From an uncultured Colwellia sp. (GTDB lineage: Bacteria > Pseudomonadota > Gammaproteobacteria > Enterobacterales > Alteromonadaceae): a stretch of DNA of 64,000 nt. The notes beneath the pieces are model-generated. The model did no database searches, was not told the origin of the DNA, and worked only from the letters and a program-made list of their open reading frames with translations. A program made the position numbers and the translations under genes. Below are positions 1-7,916 of this stretch, piece after piece (position 1 is the stretch's first letter; every line of letters begins with the position of its first letter). The stretch lies in assembly GCA_913063325.1 (NCBI GenBank), contig CAJXYE010000013.1:1-64000 (forward strand), given 5' to 3'.

Positions 1-87
1 GTAGAAAAAGTTATGCCAAAAGGAGAAATAATCAGTAAATACTTAGGTGTATTACTGATTATGTTTGGATTAAGTTACTGGTTCTAG
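1..87 (+). CDS. C-terminal end of a membrane protein (partial)
   Basis: The first 28 codons of the window form an open frame that runs in from the left edge and ends at a TAG at 85-87. The residues are a charged stretch (EKVMPKGEIIS) followed by a hydrophobic helix (YLGVLLIMFGLSYWF). This is the usual look of the last transmembrane helix of a small polytopic inner-membrane protein. The pattern is reminiscent of the C-terminus of DUF2182-type metal-binding membrane proteins, but with so little sequence that assignment is only a guess. The start lies outside the window. Confidence 0.45.
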   Translation, partial: VEKVMPKGEIISKYLGVLLIMFGLSYWF

Positions 88-410
88 GTAAAGCGCATCA
101 ACATATTCGTAAATAGCGAGTTACGAATAGAGTATGAGCGGCAGCTTTGAGGCTTGCAGCAGTCATAGATATTGTTTTCGTTCTATAACTGGATTTTCCT
201 CTTTTGAACATGGAATTAGTCTCAAAAGAGTTTTGGGAACGTCCGCTATGCAAAGAATTATCGTTGATATTTTTCAGTCTCAACAACTTCTGAGTGAGTC
301 TCAATCTGAGGGCTTAAACTTCGATTTAGCTAAAGAAGTATCACTACTGAAACAATATATTTCGTTTAGACTGCTTGTTGAGACAATCTCATGACTCATG
401 TCTATTCATA
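88..410. other. Intergenic region without a supported gene
   Basis: Two overlapping open frames on opposite strands (134-394 plus, 98-304 minus) exist here. Neither has a good ribosome binding site, a recognisable domain, or a composition like the neighbouring genes. I see no strong terminator or promoter. Confidence 0.4.
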
Positions 411-674
411 TTATGATGATGACCATTCCACAGAAAAGTTATGCTGGGCTATTTTATTGTTTATGGCTTGTAACTTTTTAACATTGGCTAAAAGCACATG
501 ATGAACTATGTCGCTCTCTTTGATTAGAAAGACTTCTTTATTTTCAATAATATTAATATCGAACGCTATCCCTTGGTATTTATCGTTGTCGTTGGTCGTA
601 ACCAAAATTTGGCTACGACGCATACATACAATTTCAAAATAGTCATGGGCGTCACAAGATATGCGACTTGTCAT
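411..674 (-). CDS. Rho-binding antiterminator (ROF/YaeO family)
   Basis: An 87-residue protein with the signature of the ROF family: an N-terminal ISCDAHDYFEIVCMRR segment, matching the family's 'I-x-C-D-x-x-D-x-x-E-x-x-C' start, followed by an Sm-like small beta barrel with an 'x-G-I-A-x-D' turn. Members bind Rho near its primary RNA site and reduce Rho-dependent termination. A GAGAGGTAA ribosome binding site precedes the ATG. The gene is the last of a minus-strand run (996-1742, 721-966, 411-674) with gaps of 29 and 46 bases, so co-transcription is likely. Family assignment rests on motif recall; its activity here is inferred. Confidence 0.75.
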   Translation of the reverse strand: MTSRISCDAHDYFEIVCMRRSQILVTTNDNDKYQGIAFDINIIENKEVFLIKESDIVHHVLLANVKKLQAINNKIAQHNFSVEWSSS

Positions 675-720
675 TTATTACCTCTCTACATATGTATAAA
701 TAAGCGCTTGTTATAAATAG

Positions 721-966
721 TTAAAGTCGAATAATGCTGTGCCCTTGAGCTGCTATATTTTTTTGAACTTCTGAATTGGCTATTTCGCTATGACAAAAAT
801 TGCAGCGACTTTGCTCAATGTTCTTACCTTGTATGCCCAAACTAGCTAAGTAATTTTCAGCATATCGTTTCACCTGACTAACGTGTTCATCATTAACGAG
901 CACATCAAAATGAACATAATCACCGGCAGCAGTGTGGACGTGAGTATCATAAACGTGAATTTTCAT
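721..966 (-). CDS. DUF2024 family protein
   Basis: An 81-residue protein beginning MKIHVYDTHVHTAAGDYVHF and containing RCNFCHSE, both typical of the small DUF2024 family (DTxVxxxDGxxxHFDV start and a C-x-x-C-H-S-E motif). Function of the family is not established. The CxxCH-like motif (residues about 56-60) has no signal peptide, so covalent heme attachment is unlikely; metal binding or a structural role is a better guess. An AAGGAAAT ribosome binding site lies upstream of the ATG. It sits 29 bases after the secreted protein gene at 996-1742 and is probably in one operon with it. Confidence 0.75.
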   Translation of the reverse strand: MKIHVYDTHVHTAAGDYVHFDVLVNDEHVSQVKRYAENYLASLGIQGKNIEQSRCNFCHSEIANSEVQKNIAAQGHSIIRL

Positions 967-995
967 AATATTTCCTTTTTAAATTAAATAGATGG

Positions 996-1742
996 TTATT
1001 GGCTTTTACCGGGTAAACTTAAGTCACCTGAGGCGACGTCAAAAACATCGGTTACACACAATAATGGCGCGTGTACTTGCTGATTTATTTTTAACCCTGC
1101 GGTAACACCATCAAATGAGAAGTTATCGCTAAAACCAATAGCCGATAGGGGAACTCTCACTAACACTTCTGAATCTTCTAATGAAAAATCAAAGTCTGGA
1201 CTATCAATAAATATAGGCAAGTTGGGCCATGTTTTAGGAAGCGCTGGAGAACTACCTTTTTCGATGTCTTTAACCTTCAAAGCCCCTTCGCCACAAGCAT
1301 TGTCAGGTACTAATACCACCCAGTGACTATGCCATTTATCACCGTCGTTGCTTTTGTTGCCATCATTATCCTCATCATATAAAGGTGTATCGTCAAAATC
1401 TGGGTGGACAGTTAACGCTAGCGCTAAAATTCCTTGGTCAGCTTCAAAACCAACCGCTGAACTATTTAATGATGTTGGCCATACATAGCTAAATATATCA
1501 GCACCAGCTAATTCGCCATTCGCTACAGGCAGCTTTGCACCTACCTGTCCTTTTACCGCTTGCTGGAAGATTAAGTGAGAACCTTGCGTAGTAACTTTTG
1601 CATGCACAATATCAAATTCCGCTGCAATGCCCGGTGATATAGGAGCCTGTATATGGCCACTGTGTTTATTATGGGCCAGCCCATAGGTAGTAAATAATGC
1701 CGTGCTTAATGCCGTAGCTATAATTAGCTTTGAGTTTTTCAT
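996..1742 (-). CDS. Secreted protein of unknown function
   Basis: A 248-residue protein with a clear signal peptide (MKNSKLIIATALSTALFTTYGLA, cleavage probably after ...GLA) and a His-rich mature start (HNKHSGH). The mature part is acidic, carries a DEDNDGNKSNDGDKW stretch (about residues 125-140) that could bind calcium, and has two paired cysteines, consistent with periplasmic or extracellular location. I do not recognise a family. The start is supported by GGAG ten bases upstream of the ATG. It is the first gene of a minus-strand operon with a DUF2024 protein and a Rho-binding antiterminator and is divergent from a MarR regulator at 1849, which may control it through the shared 107-bp interval. 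Confidence 0.6.
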   Translation of the reverse strand: MKNSKLIIATALSTALFTTYGLAHNKHSGHIQAPISPGIAAEFDIVHAKVTTQGSHLIFQQAVKGQVGAKLPVANGELAGADIFSYVWPTSLNSSAVGFEADQGILALALTVHPDFDDTPLYDEDNDGNKSNDGDKWHSHWVVLVPDNACGEGALKVKDIEKGSSPALPKTWPNLPIFIDSPDFDFSLEDSEVLVRVPLSAIGFSDNFSFDGVTAGLKINQQVHAPLLCVTDVFDVASGDLSLPGKSQ

Positions 1743-1771
1743 TAATATTCTCCAAGTTTACGTAATATTGT

Positions 1772-1832
1772 TTTGAGTCGAAACTAACTTTATTTGAACA
1801 TGATAAATATCGCTTGTCAAACATGTTTTGAC
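1772..1832. promoter_or_regulatory. Candidate MarR operator region
   Basis: The divergent interval contains a perfect inverted repeat GTCAAA-N5-TTTGAC at 1816-1832. The right arm is part of the motif GTTTTGACTCGATAC, and a near-copy, GTTTTGAGTCGAAAC, lies upstream at about 1770-1784. An inverted repeat this close to a marR start codon is the usual position of an autoregulatory operator. Binding is inferred from position and symmetry only. Confidence 0.45.
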
Positions 1833-1848
1833 TCGATACTATTTAGCT

Positions 1849-2403
1849 ATGAATGATGAATTATTTAATTTAATCGAGCGCTTATCGAATTTACTTCGAC
1901 AAGAGACTCGCGCAGAAGGGCAGAGCCTAGGTTTACAACCGGTTCAACAAGAGGCTCTTTATTATTTGTCTACCTGCAATCGGTATTCGGATACAACGTT
2001 GGCTGTTACTGAGTTTTTGGGCTTGACCAAAGGCACGGTTTCACAATCACTAAAAGTTTTGGAAGGCAAAAAATTAATTGTTAGAGAGAAGGACAAAAAT
2101 GATAAACGCATTACTCATTTAAAAGTGACAGAAGTCGGTAACACTTTTTTAGCAGCAACTTGTCCGCCTAAAAAATTTACTGAAGCTGTCACTCAATTGT
2201 CAGATAAAGACCAGAGCAATACCGCTATATTACTCTCTGAAATACTTAGGAATTATCAAATAACAGCAGAGCGCAATGCTTTTGGTGTGTGTCGACATTG
2301 CAAATTTAATCAAAAAACCCCAGAAGGTATTGTCTGTGGCTTAACTAAAGAGCCATTAAGTACAGAGGACACTATGTTAATCTGTCGAGAATATTGTACT
2401 TAA
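1849..2403 (+). CDS. MarR family transcriptional regulator with Cys-rich C-terminus
   Basis: A 184-residue regulator. Residues about 1-115 form a MarR winged helix: helix-turn-helix around TEFLGLTKGTVSQSLKVLEG and a wing ending in DKNDKRITHLKVTEVG. The C-terminal ~40 residues hold five cysteines in the pattern CRHC...CGL...CREYC, a metal-ribbon-like extension absent from most MarR proteins. It may bind zinc or sense redox or metal state, which is an inference. The ATG at 1849 is preferred over the in-frame TTG at 1828 because the TTG lies inside the inverted repeat at 1816-1832; neither has a strong Shine-Dalgarno. Divergent from the secreted-protein operon at 996-1742, its most likely target. 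Confidence 0.75.
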   Translation: MNDELFNLIERLSNLLRQETRAEGQSLGLQPVQQEALYYLSTCNRYSDTTLAVTEFLGLTKGTVSQSLKVLEGKKLIVREKDKNDKRITHLKVTEVGNTFLAATCPPKKFTEAVTQLSDKDQSNTAILLSEILRNYQITAERNAFGVCRHCKFNQKTPEGIVCGLTKEPLSTEDTMLICREYCT

Positions 2404-2536
2404 AATAGAACAAAAAATTGTTTTGAATTCTCGAACAGATTAACCTGACGCTGCCGGAAAAGCAGAGGATACACTCTACTTAGCAGTAATGGGATTGTAG
2501 CGACTCATGCTCCACTGCAGTAGTTTGTTCTAGGAT

Positions 2537-3424
2537 TTAATCTTTTGGTCTAAGCGTCTCAATAATCTGTGCATCCACCCAGTAGATATCTATATTACCC
2601 TTCTTCATGGTTCTGTTGAAGAGTATGTACTTGCCATCAGGGGTGACACTGGCATAGAAGTCGGCTTTATCTGAATTAACTTTATCGCCCATATTGATCG
2701 CAGGTCCCCATGAACCATCCTTTTGTCGGTAACTAATATAAATATCTGTGTCTCCATAGCCGCCTGCACGTTCGCTATCCCAAATAAGGTAGCTTTCGTC
2801 TGGTGCGATAAAAGGATGAGCTGTCCATTTACCTGTATTGACTATAGGGCCCATTTTTTTTGGTGCTTGGCGCTTGCCATCTTTTATCGTAGAGATGCGG
2901 ATTTCATCATTGCTTTTATAATCGTCAAAAACATAGGTGCCCTTGGCAGATGCTGACAGACGCATAATGCCCCAGTCTTTCCTATCAAACATTGGCCCAA
3001 GGCTTTTAAGCTCTGACCAACCATCGCCGACTCGGTCTTTATAACCTTTCGCCATATGCATGCGTTGACCGTCAGGTGAAAAGACGATTTCACCTGTCCT
3101 AGGGAATTCAGTGTATTTTTTCCAGACATTATTATGCTGGCGAAAGCCGATAACCGTGGGCTTGAATTTTTTAACGTCGGTGGCGCGATCTAAGGTGAAG
3201 TAAAACTCCTTCATGCCGGGGGAAAACACGCCTTCAAGTTCCCAACCTTCTTTAGATATGATGCCCGGAGCAAAGGGTTCAGCTACCTTGACTGGTGGCT
3301 TTTGTCCCATATAGGGACCTTCAAGCACTGGAAATTCATCTTGGCTATGACTTTTGCTACTCATAGCTAACGAAAAAAGAAGTAAGGTGATAAAAAGTGT
3401 ACTCATATTAGTAATAGGTTTCAT
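2537..3424 (-). CDS. Secreted PD40 (WD40-like/TolB-type) propeller protein
   Basis: A 295-residue protein with a signal peptide (hydrophobic core TLFITLLLFSLAMSS, residues about 9-23) followed by a beta-propeller made of PD40-type repeats. Repeat signatures include VFSPDGQRMHMAKG, FIAPDESYLIWDS and SVTPDGKYILFNR. PD40 repeats occur in TolB and in many periplasmic sensor or substrate-binding proteins; no catalytic motif is visible. It is almost collinear with the C-terminal half (residues about 415-679) of the fused gene at 4739-6778, including an identical IYWVDAQIIETLRPK end. It lies 17 bases after the serine hydrolase at 3442 and is surely co-transcribed. Confidence 0.75.
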   Translation of the reverse strand: MKPITNMSTLFITLLLFSLAMSSKSHSQDEFPVLEGPYMGQKPPVKVAEPFAPGIISKEGWELEGVFSPGMKEFYFTLDRATDVKKFKPTVIGFRQHNNVWKKYTEFPRTGEIVFSPDGQRMHMAKGYKDRVGDGWSELKSLGPMFDRKDWGIMRLSASAKGTYVFDDYKSNDEIRISTIKDGKRQAPKKMGPIVNTGKWTAHPFIAPDESYLIWDSERAGGYGDTDIYISYRQKDGSWGPAINMGDKVNSDKADFYASVTPDGKYILFNRTMKKGNIDIYWVDAQIIETLRPKD

Positions 3425-3441
3425 GGGGTATTCCTTATTCC

Positions 3442-4632
3442 TTATTTAAGAAAAGCTGGCAGGATGCTTTCCGCCATCATCTGCATAGTATTATTTTCTC
3501 TCGCATGGGCGGTAAAAACAACGGTTAAGTCAAGCGCTTCAAATGTTAAAATGTATTGCTCACCACCACCCCAAGCAAATTTTGCTTGGTAGCTTTTATC
3601 TTTGATTTTAATATCGCTTTGATACCAAAAGTAACCATATGAAAAGCTGTCGGGTATCCACTCTTCTGTAGGTTTTGTTATGGCACTGGTAGCCTTAGAT
3701 AAGAAGGCGGCTGAAATAAGTTGTTTGCCCTGCCATTTTCCTTTGTTGATGACCAATGTGCCCACCTTGACCATATCGCGAGAGGTAACACTAGAGCTGG
3801 TCTCAGCTACAGGTAAGCCATTAACATCATTATTCCAACCGTAATCAGTGATGCCTATTTTTGCTAATACTTCAGTTTTGATAAAGTCTTTGGCTGATCC
3901 CGGAACTACGTTATTAAGCACTTGCATTGTTATGCGTGGATCTGCATCTTGATATTTAAACGTTTGTGACTTGGGTGAAATAGCATCACTATGTTGTAAA
4001 AACTGCTCAGTGACATTAGACCCTTTGGTTTTAGTGCTGCTATCCATGATTAATTTTTGCCTTTCAGCGCTGACACGAATGCCTGAACTCATGCTCATTA
4101 CTTGATGAAGGGTAATTTTTTCTGCCCCTTCAGCTATCTTTTCTAGGTCAATATCTTTAAGAAAGCTAATAACAGGTTTGTGTAAATCGGCCATTGTCAG
4201 GTGACCTAACTGAATTGCTCGCCCAATGGCTATCGATAAGTAGGATTTAGTAACAGAAGCTTGAAAGTGAGGTAGGTTAATACGACCCCTGCCGTAATAA
4301 GATTCAAAAATAAGCTTGTTTTTATGGGAAATAAGCACGCTGTCGAACTTACCTTCGTTATTCTCTGCTATTTCCTGGGCCATCTTAACAATTAGGTCTT
4401 TATCACCACTTATAGCTAACTTACCTATGGAAATATCGTCTCTTCTATCACTAGGCGCAGTATCGATAAAGGCTTCTTTAAGATAAGGCATATCCCAAAA
4501 TGAGACCTTAGTATCGGCGGTTGAAGCCTCTGGCGCTTTGGCGTTTTTATCAGTATGAGCTGAAACAATGCAGCTACAAACGCTAAATAGTGCAACAGCG
4601 ATTAAACTTTTATATTTTAAATTGATGGTCAT
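3442..4632 (-). CDS. Serine hydrolase, beta-lactamase/penicillin-binding-protein fold
   Basis: A 396-residue exported protein (signal peptide residues about 1-25, ending CSCIVSA) of the beta-lactamase/esterase superfamily (PF00144). The nucleophile motif S-x-x-K is at S126-V-T-K129 in the context PHFQASVTKSYLS. A Gly-rich motif FAWGGGEQYI near the C-terminus takes the place of the usual KTG/HxG strand. Family members include D-amino-acid peptidases, esterases and class C beta-lactamases, so the substrate cannot be stated. It is a clear paralogue of residues 1-405 of the fused protein encoded at 4739-6778 and is followed, 17 bases downstream, by the PD40 gene at 2537-3424. Confidence 0.8.
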   Translation of the reverse strand: MTINLKYKSLIAVALFSVCSCIVSAHTDKNAKAPEASTADTKVSFWDMPYLKEAFIDTAPSDRRDDISIGKLAISGDKDLIVKMAQEIAENNEGKFDSVLISHKNKLIFESYYGRGRINLPHFQASVTKSYLSIAIGRAIQLGHLTMADLHKPVISFLKDIDLEKIAEGAEKITLHQVMSMSSGIRVSAERQKLIMDSSTKTKGSNVTEQFLQHSDAISPKSQTFKYQDADPRITMQVLNNVVPGSAKDFIKTEVLAKIGITDYGWNNDVNGLPVAETSSSVTSRDMVKVGTLVINKGKWQGKQLISAAFLSKATSAITKPTEEWIPDSFSYGYFWYQSDIKIKDKSYQAKFAWGGGEQYILTFEALDLTVVFTAHARENNTMQMMAESILPAFLK

Positions 4633-4738
4633 AAATTATTCCGTCATTTTGATGTTTTTTATTTTACTAATTAGTATTCAATGTTGATTCAGAAAGCGCT
4701 CTTTTTATCTAGGTTGCGCCTTTGTAATATTGTGCTTA

Positions 4739-6778
4739 TTATTTAGGCCTGAGAGTCTCAATAATCTGCGCATCAACCCAATAGATATCTGTATTACCCT
4801 CAGCTATGTTTCTGTTAAATAGTATGTACTTGCCGTCAGGGGTGACGCTTGGATAGTAATCCTCTCGAGTGGAATTGACTTTATCGCCCATATTGATCGC
4901 AGGTCCCCATGAGCCATTTTTTTGTCGGTAACTTATATAAATATCATTGCCACCAAAGCCGCCTTCTTTTTCGCTATCCCAAATCAAGTAGCTTTCGTCT
5001 GGCGCGATAAAAGGGTGGGCTGTCCATTCTCCAGTATTGATCACAGAAGACATCTTTCTTGGCGTTTGACGTTCGCCATTCTTGAGTTCTGAAATGCGGA
5101 TCACTTTGTTTTTATAATCGTCAAAAACATAGGTCCCTTTGGCTGATGCTGTCAGGCGCATAATGCCCCAGTCTTTACGGTCAAACATAGGTCCAAGGCT
5201 TTTACGTTCAGACCAGCCATCGCCAATGCGATCTTTATATCCTTCGGCCATATACCATCGTTTTCCGTCAGGCGAGAACGCGGTTTCACCATTTCGTGGA
5301 TACTCTAGGTACTTAGTCCAAATATTGTTTTCTTGCCGGAAACCGATAACGGTACGGCGTGTGTATTTCCCACCTTTTTTGGTGAAGTAAAATTCTTTCA
5401 TGCCAGGGGCAAATATGCCTTCACCATCCCAGCTGTTTTTGGAAATGATACTCGGAGCAAAAGGTTCTGCTTTCATACCTGGCGGTGTTTGTCCAAGGTA
5501 AGGTCCTTCAAAAGCTGGGAATTCATCTTGACTGTTATTTTTCCCACTGATGGTTGTAACCGTATTTCCTATAAACGCCGGTAGTATCCTCTCTGCAGTT
5601 AATTGTAAAGTTGTATTGTCGTTATCATGATCAGTAAACACAATTAGCAGGTCAAGCTCCTCGATCAGAATGATATACTGGCCGCCACCGCCCTGAGCAG
5701 ATGAGCTGAAATAACTCTTATTGCCAACTTTCAGATCTCCACTCCACCAGTAATAACCGTAGCCCTGATTAGAGACATCCTTGCCGCCACCGTAGATTTC
5801 AATATCGCCACCGGTAGAGAGGAGCCTGCTGGTTGCTTTGGCGATAAACGCTTCAGGAACCAACTGTTCTCCCTTCCATTTGCCTTTGTTGACAGTCAAA
5901 GTTCCCCACTTGAGCATATCGCGTGAAGTCATGTTCGAGCCATAAGGTGCTGTCAGCAGACCACTAACGTCAGTCCCCCAGCGATAATTGGTAATGCCAA
6001 TTTTGTCGAGAAGTTCTTTTTTGATAAAATCTTTAGCGGTGCCAGGCACGACAGCGTCAAGAACTTGCATCACCAAAATAGGATCGAATTGATATTTAAA
6101 ACTCTGAGACGCTGTGGTTATCGGTGCACTATGCTCGAGGTAAGTCTGAACTTGCCCCTGGCCTTTTAACTGGCTTGGATTTTTATCAAACTCATCTCTC
6201 TGTTCGTTGCTGAGGCGGATACCTGAACGCATAGTCATCGCTTGGTGCAGCGTGATTTTTTCAACCCCTTCAACAAGTTTTGATGGGTCGAGATCTTTTA
6301 GAAAACTGATCACTGGTTTGTCTAAATCAGCCAGGGTTAAATAACCCAGCTGTATAGCACGACCGAGTGCCATACTAGTGTAAACTTTAGTCGTTGATGC
6401 TTGAAAATGAGGTAAATTGACTCGACCTCGGGAATAGTAGGATTCAAATAATAGCTTGCCCTTATGGGCAATAAGCAGGCTATCGTACGAACCATGTTTT
6501 TTGCCAGCAATCCCTTGCGCTAACTTAACAATCATGGCTTTATTACCGCCATCAATGCCTAATTCGCCAACGGCAATCCCGTCTTTTTTGTCTGCAGGTG
6601 TGGTATCAATAAAGGCCTTTTTAAGTTCTGGAATATCCCTGAATGAGAGTGAGGCTTCTGTGGCAGAAGCCTCAGGAGCTAAGCTGATTTCTTCTTCGAC
6701 ACTTTGGGCGACAAAGCTGCTCATACCGCTCAAGAGAGTTAGGGTGATTAATTTTTTGAATCTTAAGTTGATGGTCAT
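4739..6778 (-). CDS. Fusion of serine hydrolase (beta-lactamase fold) and PD40 propeller
   Basis: A 679-residue protein. After a signal peptide (residues 1 to about 25) comes a beta-lactamase-fold serine hydrolase, residues about 45-405, with S-x-x-K at S128-T-T-K131 and a GGGGQYI strand at 363-369. A PD40 propeller follows at about 415-679 (TAFSPDGKRWYMAEG, FIAPDESYLIWDS, SVTPDGKYILFNR). Each half is paralogous to one of the two next genes downstream (3442-4632 and 2537-3424), in the same order. The junction SGKNNSQDEF corresponds to SSKSHSQDEF just after the signal peptide of the separate PD40 protein, so the fused form lacks that signal. It starts one base after the stop of the esterase at 6780-7646, so the genes form one transcription unit. 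Confidence 0.85.
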   Translation of the reverse strand: MTINLRFKKLITLTLLSGMSSFVAQSVEEEISLAPEASATEASLSFRDIPELKKAFIDTTPADKKDGIAVGELGIDGGNKAMIVKLAQGIAGKKHGSYDSLLIAHKGKLLFESYYSRGRVNLPHFQASTTKVYTSMALGRAIQLGYLTLADLDKPVISFLKDLDPSKLVEGVEKITLHQAMTMRSGIRLSNEQRDEFDKNPSQLKGQGQVQTYLEHSAPITTASQSFKYQFDPILVMQVLDAVVPGTAKDFIKKELLDKIGITNYRWGTDVSGLLTAPYGSNMTSRDMLKWGTLTVNKGKWKGEQLVPEAFIAKATSRLLSTGGDIEIYGGGKDVSNQGYGYYWWSGDLKVGNKSYFSSSAQGGGGQYIILIEELDLLIVFTDHDNDNTTLQLTAERILPAFIGNTVTTISGKNNSQDEFPAFEGPYLGQTPPGMKAEPFAPSIISKNSWDGEGIFAPGMKEFYFTKKGGKYTRRTVIGFRQENNIWTKYLEYPRNGETAFSPDGKRWYMAEGYKDRIGDGWSERKSLGPMFDRKDWGIMRLTASAKGTYVFDDYKNKVIRISELKNGERQTPRKMSSVINTGEWTAHPFIAPDESYLIWDSEKEGGFGGNDIYISYRQKNGSWGPAINMGDKVNSTREDYYPSVTPDGKYILFNRNIAEGNTDIYWVDAQIIETLRPK

Positions 6779-6779
6779 A

Positions 6780-7646
6780 TTATTTCTCCTCTTTTGACAA
6801 GCTTGATAACCATTTCACACTACGTACACCAAGCATAGGAAATGAGTCGCTATGGCCAGAGGATTCAATCACTACATGTTTTATTGATGATAATCCTTCA
6901 TATTGTTTATTTTTTAGCTTGGTAACAAACTCTTCAATATGAGGACCTAACTTCTTCTCCAATTCGCCATATGAAATATAAAGGTTAATCGCTTGTTCTT
7001 TACTCTTTAATACTTCATGTTCGAGAGAAAAAAGTAAGGGGATATCTCGCCAAAGTGATGGGCTGCCAAGAATGTAGTTTTTAAAGGTATCGGGTTGTGC
7101 CATTAAGATATAAGCGCCAAAGCGTGCTCCTGCAGAAAAGCCAAAATAAGTGCGATTTTCAGGATCAGTTCGGTAATTTTTTTCTATGGTTTTAATCACA
7201 TCGTTGCGAATAAAAGTCAGATGGTTACTGGCCTGACCGAGTTGATATTTAGCCTGAACTTCAGGGTTACTTGACTTACTTATTGAATAATCTCTATTTC
7301 GACTTACGTGCTGCCCTTTTTCTTTCATTAGCGCTGCATTGATGTCTTTTTGCCAGGAAATTCCAACCAAAATTGCGTCTTCCATTAAAAATTCAGTGGC
7401 GCCGGATAATATTTCGATTTGCCAGATTGCATCAGTAAAGTAGATGACAGGATAGATCTTATCTTTATTATCTGAATATCCCTCAGGTAACTTAATATAC
7501 AGCTCATACTGTCTATCGGCTTGAGTGTCTTTAATCGGCAAAACTTGTATTTTTGATAAGGTGAAGTCACTTGTCTCGTTCGCCTGCACAAATAGAAAAG
7601 GCAGCAAATATAGACAAACTAAAATTAAAATATTTTTCATATCCAT
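6780..7646 (-). CDS. Secreted alpha/beta-hydrolase, esterase D / Fes-like
   Basis: A 288-residue exported hydrolase (signal peptide MKNILILVCLYLLPFLFVQA). It has the putative esterase family architecture (PF00756): a beta-strand-rich start (YELYIKLPEGY), an oxyanion/strand region KIYPVIYFTDA, the nucleophile elbow GFSAG in YFGFSAGARFGAYI (about residues 170-183), and a late SSGHSDSF motif that likely supplies the catalytic His. Relatives hydrolyse acyl esters, S-formylglutathione or ferric-siderophore esters, but context here does not point to iron. It is the first gene of the minus-strand hydrolase/PD40 operon, and a CadC-like regulator diverges upstream. Confidence 0.8.
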   Translation of the reverse strand: MDMKNILILVCLYLLPFLFVQANETSDFTLSKIQVLPIKDTQADRQYELYIKLPEGYSDNKDKIYPVIYFTDAIWQIEILSGATEFLMEDAILVGISWQKDINAALMKEKGQHVSRNRDYSISKSSNPEVQAKYQLGQASNHLTFIRNDVIKTIEKNYRTDPENRTYFGFSAGARFGAYILMAQPDTFKNYILGSPSLWRDIPLLFSLEHEVLKSKEQAINLYISYGELEKKLGPHIEEFVTKLKNKQYEGLSSIKHVVIESSGHSDSFPMLGVRSVKWLSSLSKEEK

Positions 7647-7687
7647 TTAATTTCTCACTGGTAAAACGCTAAACCCTTGTAGGGCTG

Positions 7688-7704
7688 TTCTTGAACATCA
7701 AGAA
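7688..7704. promoter_or_regulatory. Perfect inverted repeat upstream of the esterase operon
   Basis: TTCTTGA-ACA-TCAAGAA, a 7-bp perfect dyad 42 bases before the esterase start, inside the 270-bp interval shared with the CadC-like regulator. It may be an operator; position and symmetry are the only evidence. Confidence 0.35.
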
Positions 7705-7873
7705 TGTTTTAAATGTACATGAATAATAATAAAAACACCTGACGTACCACTGATTTTTAGCTGACTTCATACTGATTTTTGAATAAATACTTAAATACAC
7801 CTTAACTATCAATTGGTTATAAAGTTAGCTTTAGTTGCGTTCAGAATTTATGTTAAGATGATTTTCTTGTTCA

Positions 7874-7889
7874 TACTCAATTTTGAGTA
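7874..7889. promoter_or_regulatory. Perfect inverted repeat upstream of the CadC-like regulator
   Basis: TACTCAA-TT-TTGAGTA, a 7-bp perfect dyad that ends 27 bases before the regulator's ATG. It could be an autoregulatory site or a short 5'-leader hairpin. Confidence 0.35.
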
Positions 7890-7916
7890 ACAACGTTCAT
7901 TCTGGTAAGAGGTTTT

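Noticed and set aside
98-394. Overlapping open frames on both strands (98-304 minus, 134-394 plus)
   Set aside because: No recognisable domain, no good ribosome binding site, and mutual overlap; most likely chance frames in an intergenic region.
1828-1851. TTG at 1828 as the start of the MarR gene
   Set aside because: It lies within the likely operator dyad; the ATG at 1849 gives a normal MarR N-terminus.
6456-6797. 113-codon plus-strand frame antisense to the hydrolase-PD40 gene
   Set aside because: Antisense shadow of a well-supported gene, with no start signals.
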